Below, piece after piece: positions 56,735-64,000 of a stretch of DNA of 64,000 nucleotides (its first letter is position 1; each line of letters begins with the position of its first letter). The position numbers and the translations under genes are program-made. The notes under the pieces are model-generated. The model worked only from the letters and a program-made list of their open reading frames with translations, was not told the origin of the DNA and made no database searches. The DNA lies in NCBI RefSeq assembly GCF_000277645.1, contig NZ_AKGG01000014.1, positions 124,001 through 188,000 on the forward strand, written 5' to 3'. This DNA is from Weissella koreensis KCTC 3621 (lineage in GTDB: Bacteria > Bacillota > Bacilli > Lactobacillales > Lactobacillaceae).

Positions 56735-57514
56735 TTAATAAGCTTCACCAACGATAACACCGTTAACATAACCAAAACCAACATGAGTATATGAAGAATT
56801 CATTTCCCAATTACGATGACCATTAGCTGCCCCAACCATGTTAGTTTCATTATACCAAGCGGAAACAACTGTTGATCCAGCTCCAAATCCAATAGCAATA
56901 ACTTCACCCTGTGTATGGAAGTGATCAGAAGGAATTCCTGAAGCGGCAACAATTGCAGCTCGTCCTTGAGCCTTAGCTGCCAAACCTGAATCCCAATTCA
57001 ACTTACTCAAACCAGCACTAGCACGCATAGCGTTCAAGGCTGCCAAAGTTGCATCATTTGATGAAACTGCAGTTGAAGCAGTACTATTGGCTACATTAGC
57101 TTTTTGATTTGTAGCAGTTGAACGACTGGTTTTGCTGCTAGCTGCACTAGTAGAACTTGCTTGCTCACTGCTATCAGCATTAACTGATTCATCTTTTGCT
57201 TCAGCTGTATCGTCCCCAGATAATTTCAATTGTGATCCATTGATAATTACACTTGAACTATTCAAGTTATTGTATTTTTGTAAATCATCCGTTGAAACAC
57301 CAGTAACATCAGAGATTGATGATAACGTATCTCCAGCTTGGACAGTATACATTGGTGTATTTTTAGCTTCATCTGCATTTTTTTGAACATCATCAACTGA
57401 TGCATCCCGGAAAGTTTTAGTAGCTTGATCAGCAGAAGCATGCCCCCCCATAAATGGGATTGCTGAAGCGGCAGCTGCGATTGCGGTTCCAATAATTTTC
57501 TTCGTATTACTCAT
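56735..57514 (-). CDS. secreted LysM-CAP domain protein
   Basis: A signal peptide (about residues 1-28, cleavage near ASA/DQ) is followed by one LysM (MYTVQAGDTLSSISDVTGVS, about 55-98) that binds peptidoglycan, a Ser/Ala-rich linker, and a C-terminal CAP/SCP domain (LNAMRASAGLSKLNWDSGLA... HFHTQGEVIAIG... HRNWEMNSSYTHVGFGY). The CAP His and Glu residues of the metal site are visible. Its role in the cell wall is unknown. Confidence 0.88.
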   Translation of the reverse strand: MSNTKKIIGTAIAAAASAIPFMGGHASADQATKTFRDASVDDVQKNADEAKNTPMYTVQAGDTLSSISDVTGVSTDDLQKYNNLNSSSVIINGSQLKLSGDDTAEAKDESVNADSSEQASSTSAASSKTSRSTATNQKANVANSTASTAVSSNDATLAALNAMRASAGLSKLNWDSGLAAKAQGRAAIVAASGIPSDHFHTQGEVIAIGFGAGSTVVSAWYNETNMVGAANGHRNWEMNSSYTHVGFGYVNGVIVGEAY

Positions 57515-57665
57515 ATTAATTAATCTCTCACCTTCACTTATTTTTATAATTTTTATTTGTATTTACATTAACCTTAAACAATATAACAAAAATACGTAAC
57601 GAGAATATTACGAACAATCGAAATATTACATCTATTTCTTTACAAAACCTTTAAGTAGACCATTT

Positions 57666-58028
57666 TTATGCCAAATACATCCCTAAAATTAAAATCGGCA
57701 ACCCTAAAATAAACATAATCCCAGTTTTAAGCAAAACTAAGTCAATCTGTTTTCGATTATCTTGATTCAACGATTGTGCTAATTCATTCATGGGTGTCGA
57801 AAAAGTTGAAAAACCTCCCATAATCCCTGATGTGACTAAGGTATGCCATGGGTAAGATAGGCTTAATCCACTTAAATATCCCATCCCAAAAGCCGCTAAT
57901 AAATTAATTATCACAACCATCCAACTATTTGAAAGATTACTTACTTTCGTTAACCGATCAAGCATATAAAAACGTAACATTGATCCAATTGCCGCACCCA
58001 TTCCAACTATTAATATTTTTAGAATCAT
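57666..58028 (-). CDS. crcB: fluoride channel Fluc/CrcB, second subunit
   Basis: The 120-residue protein has four membrane helices, with GMGAAIGSMLRFYM at the N-terminus and SGIMGGFSTFSTPMNEL, the phenylalanine-lined pore motif. Its ATG overlaps the stop of the partner gene (ATGA) and is preferred over an upstream frame start inside that gene. The pair should form a heterodimeric, two-pore fluoride exporter. Confidence 0.92.
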   Translation of the reverse strand: MILKILIVGMGAAIGSMLRFYMLDRLTKVSNLSNSWMVVIINLLAAFGMGYLSGLSLSYPWHTLVTSGIMGGFSTFSTPMNELAQSLNQDNRKQIDLVLLKTGIMFILGLPILILGMYLA

Positions 58029-58411
58029 TTTTGAATAACCTTTCCCCCAACCCACTCAGCTGCATAGACCATCAAAACACCGCCGATGATACTAATAGAC
58101 CAATAAAGGAGCGCTGGAAAAATCGTTAATTTGGTTAATTCTAACATTAACGTAGAATAAGTTGTATAGGCTCCCATAATACCAACAAAAATAAAATCAC
58201 TTTGAATTTGATTTAATAAGCTTAACTTTTTGATTAAAATTTCCGTTAGTAAAACTGTCAAAAATGTTCCCGTTAAATTAATCACAAGAGTTCCTAACGG
58301 ATTCATATTCTGAAAAATTAGTTCTACACTTTCGCGCAGTGCGCCACCGATGAATCCCCCAATACCAATCATCGCTATTTGACCAAGCCAATGATTTTGA
58401 TCCTGTTTCAT
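58025..58411 (-). CDS. crcB: fluoride channel Fluc/CrcB, first subunit
   Basis: A 128-residue, four-helix protein with GIGGFIGGALRESVE and VGIMGAYTTYSTLMLE, where Tyr replaces one of the usual Phe residues. It is translationally coupled to the second crcB gene and follows the CDF exporter gene by 23 bases. Confidence 0.92.
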   Translation of the reverse strand: MKQDQNHWLGQIAMIGIGGFIGGALRESVELIFQNMNPLGTLVINLTGTFLTVLLTEILIKKLSLLNQIQSDFIFVGIMGAYTTYSTLMLELTKLTIFPALLYWSISIIGGVLMVYAAEWVGGKVIQK

Positions 58412-58434
58412 TTTCTAATTACTCCCCCTCTATG

Positions 58435-59331
58435 TCAATTTTCTGACTGACATTCATTTAGATCGACTATTTGATCATTAAGATGATTAACTTCAGGTTG
58501 AACCGTTACATGATCAATTTGATAATTTTCCAAAATAACCTGTTGAATTTCATGAATACTTTGTTCCACTTGAATTAATGGCTGATTTTCCATTGTCACA
58601 TGAAAGGTTAACAACGTCTGATCTTCGTCTATTTGCCAAATATGAAAATGATGTGCGCCTTTCACGTAAGGGCATTCCAAAATCAATTTTCTAACATCGT
58701 TTAAATCTACATTTGGATTTGATTCCATTAAAATATTTGTAGCTTCTTTTAGTACCGACCAAGTTTCATGCATAATATAGATTGCCACCACCAAAGTAAT
58801 AAGCGGATCCAACCATAACCAGTTTACCCAAGTAATCATCACTGCTGCAAAAATAACACCAACTGACGATAACGCATCTCCAATCACATGCAACAAGGCA
58901 GCCCGTTGATTTAAATTACCTTCTCCTTGCGCTAATACCATTCCGGTTATAACATTAGCGATCAATCCGATCACCGAAATGATCAACATTAAATTTCCTT
59001 GAATTGGATGAGGATTAAAAAAGCCTTTTATGGATTCAAAAATTAAGAACAATGAAACCATAATCATAAAAGTAGAATTGACAAAAGCTGCTATAATCTG
59101 AGCACGACGATAGCCAAAAGTATTTTTAGCATTCATTCCTCGACCAGAAATTAATTGTGCCATCCATGCAATCACTAAAGAAACCACATCTGTTAAATTA
59201 TGTATTGCATCAGAAACTAGTGCTAACGAACCAGAAATTAATCCGCCCATTAATTCTGCCACCGTTATAATAATATTCATTATGGTCGAAATTAAATAAC
59301 GTCGATTATTCATATTATGTTCATGCTTCAT
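58435..59331 (-). CDS. czcD: cation diffusion facilitator (CzcD-like)
   Basis: Six membrane helices and a C-terminal cytoplasmic domain. Metal site motifs are LVSDAIHNLTD (helix 2) and HVIGDALSS (helix 5), with a His-rich KGAHHFHIWQ after the membrane part. It exports Zn2+ or related metals in exchange for protons. The ATG giving MKHEHNMNNRRY is preferred; GGAGTG lies upstream and the alternative GTG overlaps it. Confidence 0.9.
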   Translation of the reverse strand: MKHEHNMNNRRYLISTIMNIIITVAELMGGLISGSLALVSDAIHNLTDVVSLVIAWMAQLISGRGMNAKNTFGYRRAQIIAAFVNSTFMIMVSLFLIFESIKGFFNPHPIQGNLMLIISVIGLIANVITGMVLAQGEGNLNQRAALLHVIGDALSSVGVIFAAVMITWVNWLWLDPLITLVVAIYIMHETWSVLKEATNILMESNPNVDLNDVRKLILECPYVKGAHHFHIWQIDEDQTLLTFHVTMENQPLIQVEQSIHEIQQVILENYQIDHVTVQPEVNHLNDQIVDLNECQSEN

Positions 59332-59397
59332 ATTAATCCACACTCCTTATCCCTTCATTTTAGCATAGACTAGTCAGGGTATAAATCAAATATACAA

Positions 59398-59446
59398 ACA
59401 AAAGGTTGATGGTTGATATCTAAATATCAACCATCAACCTTTTGTT
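59398..59446 (-). terminator. strong terminator after the LysM-Apf gene
   Basis: AAAAGGTTGATGGTTGATAT pairs perfectly with its 20-base complement around four bases. A T run (TTTTG) follows on the minus strand; the symmetry allows action in both directions. Confidence 0.9.
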
Positions 59447-59464
59447 TTAATTTAAGATTTAATC

Positions 59465-60190
59465 TTACCACCAACCATGTGATGAACGGAATGCAATTGC
59501 ACTATCAATAGATCCGTAACGAGAAACTGCATAGCTAATCATTCCAGAAGTTTGATTTGCAACTGAGCCATAACCCCATGAGTTCATAGTTTGACCCAAA
59601 CCGTGATACCCATTTGGTGAAACGGCATTAGGATTACCACCAGATTCAGGCATAACAACACTTTGCCATAGTGAGGCAGTTCCACCAGCAGCAATAAATT
59701 GATCGTAAACTGATCCAGAACCAGTAGCTGCAGTAGCTACGGCAGCAGGTGATGATGCAGCTACTTGCTTAGTATCAGTATTAGCAGCTGTTGATGCAAC
59801 AGCTGAAGCTGATGATGCAGCGGCTTCGGAAGCTGCGGCTGATGATGCAGCGGCCTCTGAGGCTGAAGCTGATGATTCAGCAGCAAGTGATGTAGTTGCA
59901 TCGTCAGCTGCTTGAGCAGCAACGTCAGTAGCAGTAGCTGTTGATGCAGCTACTTGAGTATCATCATCTGATACTACTAATTCTTGATCTTTAATGATCA
60001 AGTTAGCATCTTTTAAATTATTAGCTTGTACTAAATCGTTAACGGTTGTATTGAACTTTGTTGCAATATCGCTCAAAGTATCTCCACCTTCAACGGTATA
60101 AGTAGTAGCGGCGTGAATAGCAGTTTGACCAGCCCCAAATACGGCAGTCAATCCAGCAACTGTTAAAGCTGTTTCTTTTACTTTATTCAT
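59465..60190 (-). CDS. secreted LysM protein with Apf/transglycosylase-like end
   Basis: A signal peptide (about 1-28, cleavage IHA/AT) is followed by LysM (TYTVEGGDTLSDIATKFNTT, about 30-75), a long Ala/Ser-rich linker with ASEAAASSA repeats, and a C-terminal domain VMPESGGNPNAVSPNGYHGLGQT... AVSRYGSIDSAIAFRSSHGWW as in aggregation-promoting factors and lysozyme-fold wall hydrolases. The Glu in PESGG is the likely catalytic residue. It has a long structured leader. Confidence 0.9.
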   Translation of the reverse strand: MNKVKETALTVAGLTAVFGAGQTAIHAATTYTVEGGDTLSDIATKFNTTVNDLVQANNLKDANLIIKDQELVVSDDDTQVAASTATATDVAAQAADDATTSLAAESSASASEAAASSAAASEAAASSASAVASTAANTDTKQVAASSPAAVATAATGSGSVYDQFIAAGGTASLWQSVVMPESGGNPNAVSPNGYHGLGQTMNSWGYGSVANQTSGMISYAVSRYGSIDSAIAFRSSHGWW

Positions 60191-60557
60191 TATTTAAAAC
60201 TCTCCTAGACTTCAGAAATCCATCTACTGCGCTCCAAGCATTATTACTGGGCGCTTCTTTACGACGTATCCGCCGTAATCAACATATATAAGTTTACCAA
60301 GCTGAGCCGATTTTATATTAAGTTAGCTTTACAATCTGTTACCAGGTTCCAAAATACATTCAGTTTAATGTCACACTTCTGTAATAAAATCTCTTTTTAG
60401 GCTATTCAAGGCTGATATACAGCCATTTTAATTCAATTTAATTGATTTGATTTTTTCTTTACTAATGTAATTTAAAATCTTTTTTTTTATAAATATGCTT
60501 ATGATTTATAGATATACAGCCATTTGTAATATTATCGTAACATTGATAAGTTACATT
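60191..60557 (-). promoter_or_regulatory. long structured 5' leader of the LysM-Apf gene
   Basis: The 367 bases hold no gene. Nearest the start, minus-strand RNA shows hairpins UUACG...CGUCGUAA and GCGCC...GGAGCGC, GC-rich in an AT-rich setting, with AGGAG about 11 bases before the ATG. The rest is AT-rich; the promoter is not clear. Long stable leaders are known for apf transcripts of lactobacilli. Confidence 0.5.
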
Positions 60558-61502
60558 TTAGAAATTACGTAACCAAACTTCAGTGATTTGATGCCCTTTT
60601 TCCTTCTTCAAAACTATATCAGCCCGACTTCTAGTTGGCAAAATATACTGTTCTAAGTTAGGTATATTAACACTTTGCCAAATTGTACGACCAATTTTGA
60701 TCGCCTCATCTTTTGATAAACTCGTCCATTGCCAAAAGTAATTAGTAATATCATGCTCGCGTTTAGTTTTTTCCAGCAGCGCTAAGAAGCGATCTAAATA
60801 CCAAGTTTCTATTAACAACTTTGGAGCATCTACATAAATCGAAAGATCAAAAAAATCAGATAACGAAACCGAGAATTGTTCTGAAAACTGTAAAGTATTG
60901 ACGCCTTCAACAATTAAAATACTAGGTTGTTGAAATTCTTCATAGCTATCTGGAACCACATCAGATAATTCATGTGAATATATAGGTACCTTCAAACTGT
61001 TTTCTCCTGCTTTGACCGTATTTAAAAATTTGATCATATCAGCCGTATTATATGATTCTGGGAATCCTTTACGTTTCATCAGATGGCGTTGTTCTAATTC
61101 TAAGTTTGAATACAGGAAACCATCCGTCGTAGTTAACGCCACCTGTTCTTCACCATATTCCACCTGCAACATATTTTGAAGTAATCTTGCTGTTGTTGAT
61201 TTGCCTACTGCCACCGAACCCGCAATTCCAACAATAAAAGGAATTTTTCTAGTAACTTGTTGCGAAAACTGTTGCCGTTCAACTAAATCTAAATCATATT
61301 GTCTTTTTCTTAAAATAATATAATTTACCAATGGTTCATAAATTTTACTGACATCATCCATCGATATTTCATCATTAAAGGCCTTAATTTGATTCAATAA
61401 TTGAGGTGTAATTAATTCTCCAGCTCGTTGAGCAACCGAAGTATTCAACTTTTGCCAAGCTTCTCGGGGATATTTAGAAAATATTCTTTCATTATCTTCC
61501 AT
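60558..61502 (-). CDS. coaA: pantothenate kinase, type I
   Basis: It phosphorylates pantothenate, the first step to coenzyme A. The P-loop GIAGSVAVGKST (about residue 95), LTTTDGFLYSN and MKRKGFPESYN are family motifs, with VEGVNTLQ later. At 314 residues it is normal. It follows helD by 12 bases, so they likely share a transcript. Confidence 0.96.
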   Translation of the reverse strand: MEDNERIFSKYPREAWQKLNTSVAQRAGELITPQLLNQIKAFNDEISMDDVSKIYEPLVNYIILRKRQYDLDLVERQQFSQQVTRKIPFIVGIAGSVAVGKSTTARLLQNMLQVEYGEEQVALTTTDGFLYSNLELEQRHLMKRKGFPESYNTADMIKFLNTVKAGENSLKVPIYSHELSDVVPDSYEEFQQPSILIVEGVNTLQFSEQFSVSLSDFFDLSIYVDAPKLLIETWYLDRFLALLEKTKREHDITNYFWQWTSLSKDEAIKIGRTIWQSVNIPNLEQYILPTRSRADIVLKKEKGHQITEVWLRNF

Positions 61503-61514
61503 GATTAATAGCCA

Positions 61515-63794
61515 TTACTTTCTATCGTAAAGATTAGGATCCACATTTAACAATGGGCTAAGTTGTTGTTTAGCCACAATTGTTAATTGATGCATAGCTC
61601 TTGAAGCAATCGTATAAACCAATTGACGCTCATCATCACCATTATAATTAATAGCTGAAGCATCCCACATAATGACAGCATCAAATTCAAGCCCCTTAGC
61701 TAAGTAAGCCGGAACAATTATTACGCCTGGCACTAATCGCTGGTTTTCCGTGCGTATTACTGTCACAGGATGGCTTTCATTTAAGTAAACATAAACTTGT
61801 TCTGCCTCTTTGAGTGTTTTCGTAATAATCGCCGTTGTCTCATCAATTTGATCATTTTGTGTTAATTGCGTCAAGACTGCTTCTGTCATCGCTGTGTCAT
61901 TTGGCAAAATTTCAATCGTTGGCTTAGCACCAGTTCGTTCAAATGCATCAATTTGAACCCCATTGATTAGGGTAGCTTTAGCAAAATCAGTAATCTGCTG
62001 TGTTGAACGATATGTTTGTGTTAATTGAATAAATTCAGTCTTTTCGGCTCCAAATAGCTCTTTTAACTCATCTTGTAAGGTGACTGCATTCGCCTTGGTA
62101 AAGATAGCTTGATTCAAATCACCTAACATCGTAAAGCGAGCTTTTGGAAAACTGAATTTCAAAAATGCTAACTGGAAAGGAGTATAATCTTGAATTTCAT
62201 CAATAAAGACAAATCTAATATCACGCTCCCCATGACTTCCTTTAATTACATCAAATAAGTACATAAATGGTGTCATATCAGCCAAATTTAATTCTTTTTG
62301 TTTTAACTCCTCAATTGTGAGCGCTAAACTCTTTTCCCATTCCTCATCATTAATCCCAACTTGAGTTAAATCAGTTAATTTAGGAACAAATCGTAATAAG
62401 TCCAAAAATTGGGCGTTAATATTCAAGAACCGAGTCCGACTAATTTGTTGCAAAACTGGGCGCATTTCGTTTTGTACAATAATTTTGGCTAGTGCGTTAT
62501 ACTCAGCTTTTTCATCTTTAAATTCACGAACTTGATCACCTAAAATTGAATCATATTCTTCCTTTGAAAGATTTTGAATGGCATATTCCACCCAATCAGC
62601 CTTCATTTCGGCCCCAATTATCCCTCTAACTTTACTTAATAAACGTTCCTTGGTCACTTCCAAACGTTGCCCTAATTTATAGTTTTCATTGAATGAATAA
62701 TAAATATCAGCAATTTGTTCTTTGGAAATCATCTCCTTACCTCGGAATTTAATTGATCGGAAGCGAATTCCTGTCTGATTTAATTGATCAGTATAAACTT
62801 TAATAAGATCGAAATATAATTTAGTTCCTTTAAATTGATTAATTTTTTGGCGCCAAGCAGGTTGACTCTCTTCAAATCGGGCTTGTAGCGTCTCTAACTT
62901 CAATTTTGGTAGTCGTCGTGAAGCATACTGATAGAAGGTCATCTGAATCATATTTTGCTCACCCATTTCGGGTAGCACTTGATCAATATAATCATTAAAC
63001 AATTGATTTGGTGAGAACATTACCACCTGACCAGCTGTTAAATTACCTCGATAACGATACAAAAGATATGCCACTCGTTGTAAGACAGCTGAAGTTTTAC
63101 CTGATCCGGCTGCCCCTTGAACAAACAATAGTTCAGCATGAGTATTCCGGATAATTTTATTTTGTTCTCGTTGAATCGTTGTTACAATCGATTTCATCTT
63201 CGTTGATGATTCACCAGCAACGGCATCTAACAACATTTGATCACCAACAACTTCATCTGTGTCAAATAGGGTTACAATTTTTTTATCTTCAATTTGAAAT
63301 TGTCGTTTTAAACTGACATTTGCCGCCTGTGGTCCAACAGGTGTCTCATATGTAACAGATCCTAACCCTGCATCATAATAAATAGATGAAATTGGCGCCC
63401 GCCAATCATATACCAAAAAATTATCGGGTTGATCTGAAAAAGAAGCCAAACCAATATAAATGGGTTCTATTTTATCAGATCCTTCATCTTGGACATCAAT
63501 TCGTGCAAAATAAGGATTTTTTGCCAAACGGGCTAAAGTTTGAGCTTGATGTTGAGCTGAAGTTTGGGCCATTTCCCGTTCTTGTAACATCTGTTGTTGT
63601 TGTCGAACTGACATCGCGGTTTCGAATAATCCCGAATAAGTGGATGATTTAAATCGAACATCATTCCACCCTTTTTCTACTTCTACTTGGCCCTCCTCAG
63701 CACGAACCAGTTGAGCATTATTATCTTGTTGGGCTTGTTCAATCTTGTCTAAAACATGATCTAGACGTTTTTGTTCATATTCAAATTCATTCAT
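61515..63794 (-). CDS. helD: UvrD-like helicase HelD, RNA polymerase recycling factor
   Basis: HelD-type proteins remove RNA polymerase from DNA. An N-terminal coiled coil (EYEQKRLDHVLDKIEQAQQDN) is the arm that enters the polymerase; Walker A is VQGAAGSGKTSAVLQR (about residue 235), the DE motif is FIDEIQDYTPFQ, and motif LTQTYRSTQQI and the C-terminal VPAYLAKGLEFDAVIMWD complete the helicase core. Length of about 759 residues is standard. The ATG giving MNEFEYEQ is chosen over a TTG upstream. Confidence 0.93.
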   Translation of the reverse strand: MNEFEYEQKRLDHVLDKIEQAQQDNNAQLVRAEEGQVEVEKGWNDVRFKSSTYSGLFETAMSVRQQQQMLQEREMAQTSAQHQAQTLARLAKNPYFARIDVQDEGSDKIEPIYIGLASFSDQPDNFLVYDWRAPISSIYYDAGLGSVTYETPVGPQAANVSLKRQFQIEDKKIVTLFDTDEVVGDQMLLDAVAGESSTKMKSIVTTIQREQNKIIRNTHAELLFVQGAAGSGKTSAVLQRVAYLLYRYRGNLTAGQVVMFSPNQLFNDYIDQVLPEMGEQNMIQMTFYQYASRRLPKLKLETLQARFEESQPAWRQKINQFKGTKLYFDLIKVYTDQLNQTGIRFRSIKFRGKEMISKEQIADIYYSFNENYKLGQRLEVTKERLLSKVRGIIGAEMKADWVEYAIQNLSKEEYDSILGDQVREFKDEKAEYNALAKIIVQNEMRPVLQQISRTRFLNINAQFLDLLRFVPKLTDLTQVGINDEEWEKSLALTIEELKQKELNLADMTPFMYLFDVIKGSHGERDIRFVFIDEIQDYTPFQLAFLKFSFPKARFTMLGDLNQAIFTKANAVTLQDELKELFGAEKTEFIQLTQTYRSTQQITDFAKATLINGVQIDAFERTGAKPTIEILPNDTAMTEAVLTQLTQNDQIDETTAIITKTLKEAEQVYVYLNESHPVTVIRTENQRLVPGVIIVPAYLAKGLEFDAVIMWDASAINYNGDDERQLVYTIASRAMHQLTIVAKQQLSPLLNVDPNLYDRK

Positions 63795-63961
63795 CGATGA
63801 GCCTGCTTTCAAAAAATTGGTTATTCTATATTATCATATATATCATTAATATTAAAGTTTCTAACAAATTCTTTATATTTTCCTACCTATAATATATGCA
63901 ACATTTTCAATTATAACTTTTAACTTATCTCCTATGCACTAGAATCTATTGTTATCGTAAC

Positions 63962-64000
63962 TAAAAAGCGTCTGGCTCAATAATTATTGAGCCAGACGTT
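63962..64000 (-). terminator. terminator of a gene beyond the right edge
   Basis: ACGTCTGGCTCAATAA pairs with TTATTGAGCCAGACG and a T run follows on the minus strand. The upstream gene lies outside the window. Confidence 0.75.

Noticed and set aside
58412..58434. Fluoride riboswitch before crcB
   Set aside because: The gap is only 23 bases and no aptamer sequence is seen there or before czcD.

Overview
This 64 kb window is chromosomal, AT-rich, low-GC Gram-positive DNA and reads as a member of the Lactobacillaceae, most likely of the Leuconostoc/Weissella branch. Supporting signs are a lacto-usp-type RNA upstream of a usp operon, a DHA2 drug exporter paired with a DUF4811 protein, secreted LysM/Apf-like and DUF1002 proteins, a valS T-box, a fused OpuABC betaine transporter, and GGGACA...TGTCCC terminator hairpins. 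The genus call is an inference. No rRNA, insertion sequence, prophage or CRISPR array was seen. Almost every gene is on the minus strand; the exceptions are a membrane-anchored protein near 19 kb and a GGDEF-EAL gene near 44 kb.

Layout, left to right. 1-2.5 kb: end of a surface-polysaccharide operon (DUF4422 glycosyltransferase, GT2 galactofuranosyltransferase-like, glf cut by the window edge). 2.6-9.8 kb: conserved housekeeping run folD-xseA-xseB-ispA-tlyA-argR-recN-gmk-rpoZ. 9.9-18.5 kb: DEAD-box helicase, Gfo/Idh/MocA oxidoreductase, RlmD-type rRNA methyltransferase, folC, and valS with its T-box leader. 18.7-21.2 kb: two surface/unknown proteins, one with acidic 15-residue repeats. 21.5-26 kb: OpuA glycine-betaine transporter, universal stress protein, small membrane protein and a structured RNA. 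26-34 kb: prolyl-tRNA deacylase, acyltransferase, rarA, prfC, a low-molecular-weight phosphatase operon and two oxidoreductases. 34-43.3 kb: a complete L-arabinose regulon. 43.5-45.4 kb: a GGDEF-EAL gene interrupted by one stop codon. 45.4-50.3 kb: tRNA-Lys, FemX-like aminoacyltransferase, a 46-residue protein, DUF1002 protein and pyk. 50.4-54.1 kb: a tryptophan-type ABC transporter behind a leader-peptide attenuator, and a folate ECF S-component behind a THF-riboswitch-like leader. 54.3-64 kb: DHA2 exporter with DUF4811, LysM-CAP protein, two fluoride channels, a CDF cation exporter, LysM-Apf protein, coaA and helD.

How the genes work together. The arabinose block has two operons: GH43 arabinosidase plus LacY-like permease, and araB-araD-araA-araE. 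Both are driven by promoters of the same design: -35 TTGATT, 17-bp spacer holding a shared operator-like sequence, -10, then a catabolite-response element at about +1 to +14. AraR is encoded next to them.

The most interesting regulatory element is the trpX leader at about 53.1-53.3 kb. It encodes a 14-residue peptide, MHFNSLQSNSWWRF, with tandem Trp codons, mutually exclusive hairpins and an intrinsic terminator. This points to ribosome-mediated attenuation of a tryptophan transporter, a mode that is uncommon in Firmicutes. Other RNA-level control in the window includes the valS T-box, the folT leader with a hairpin that buries its ribosome-binding site, and the lacto-usp RNA. All functions are read from sequence alone; no database search was run.
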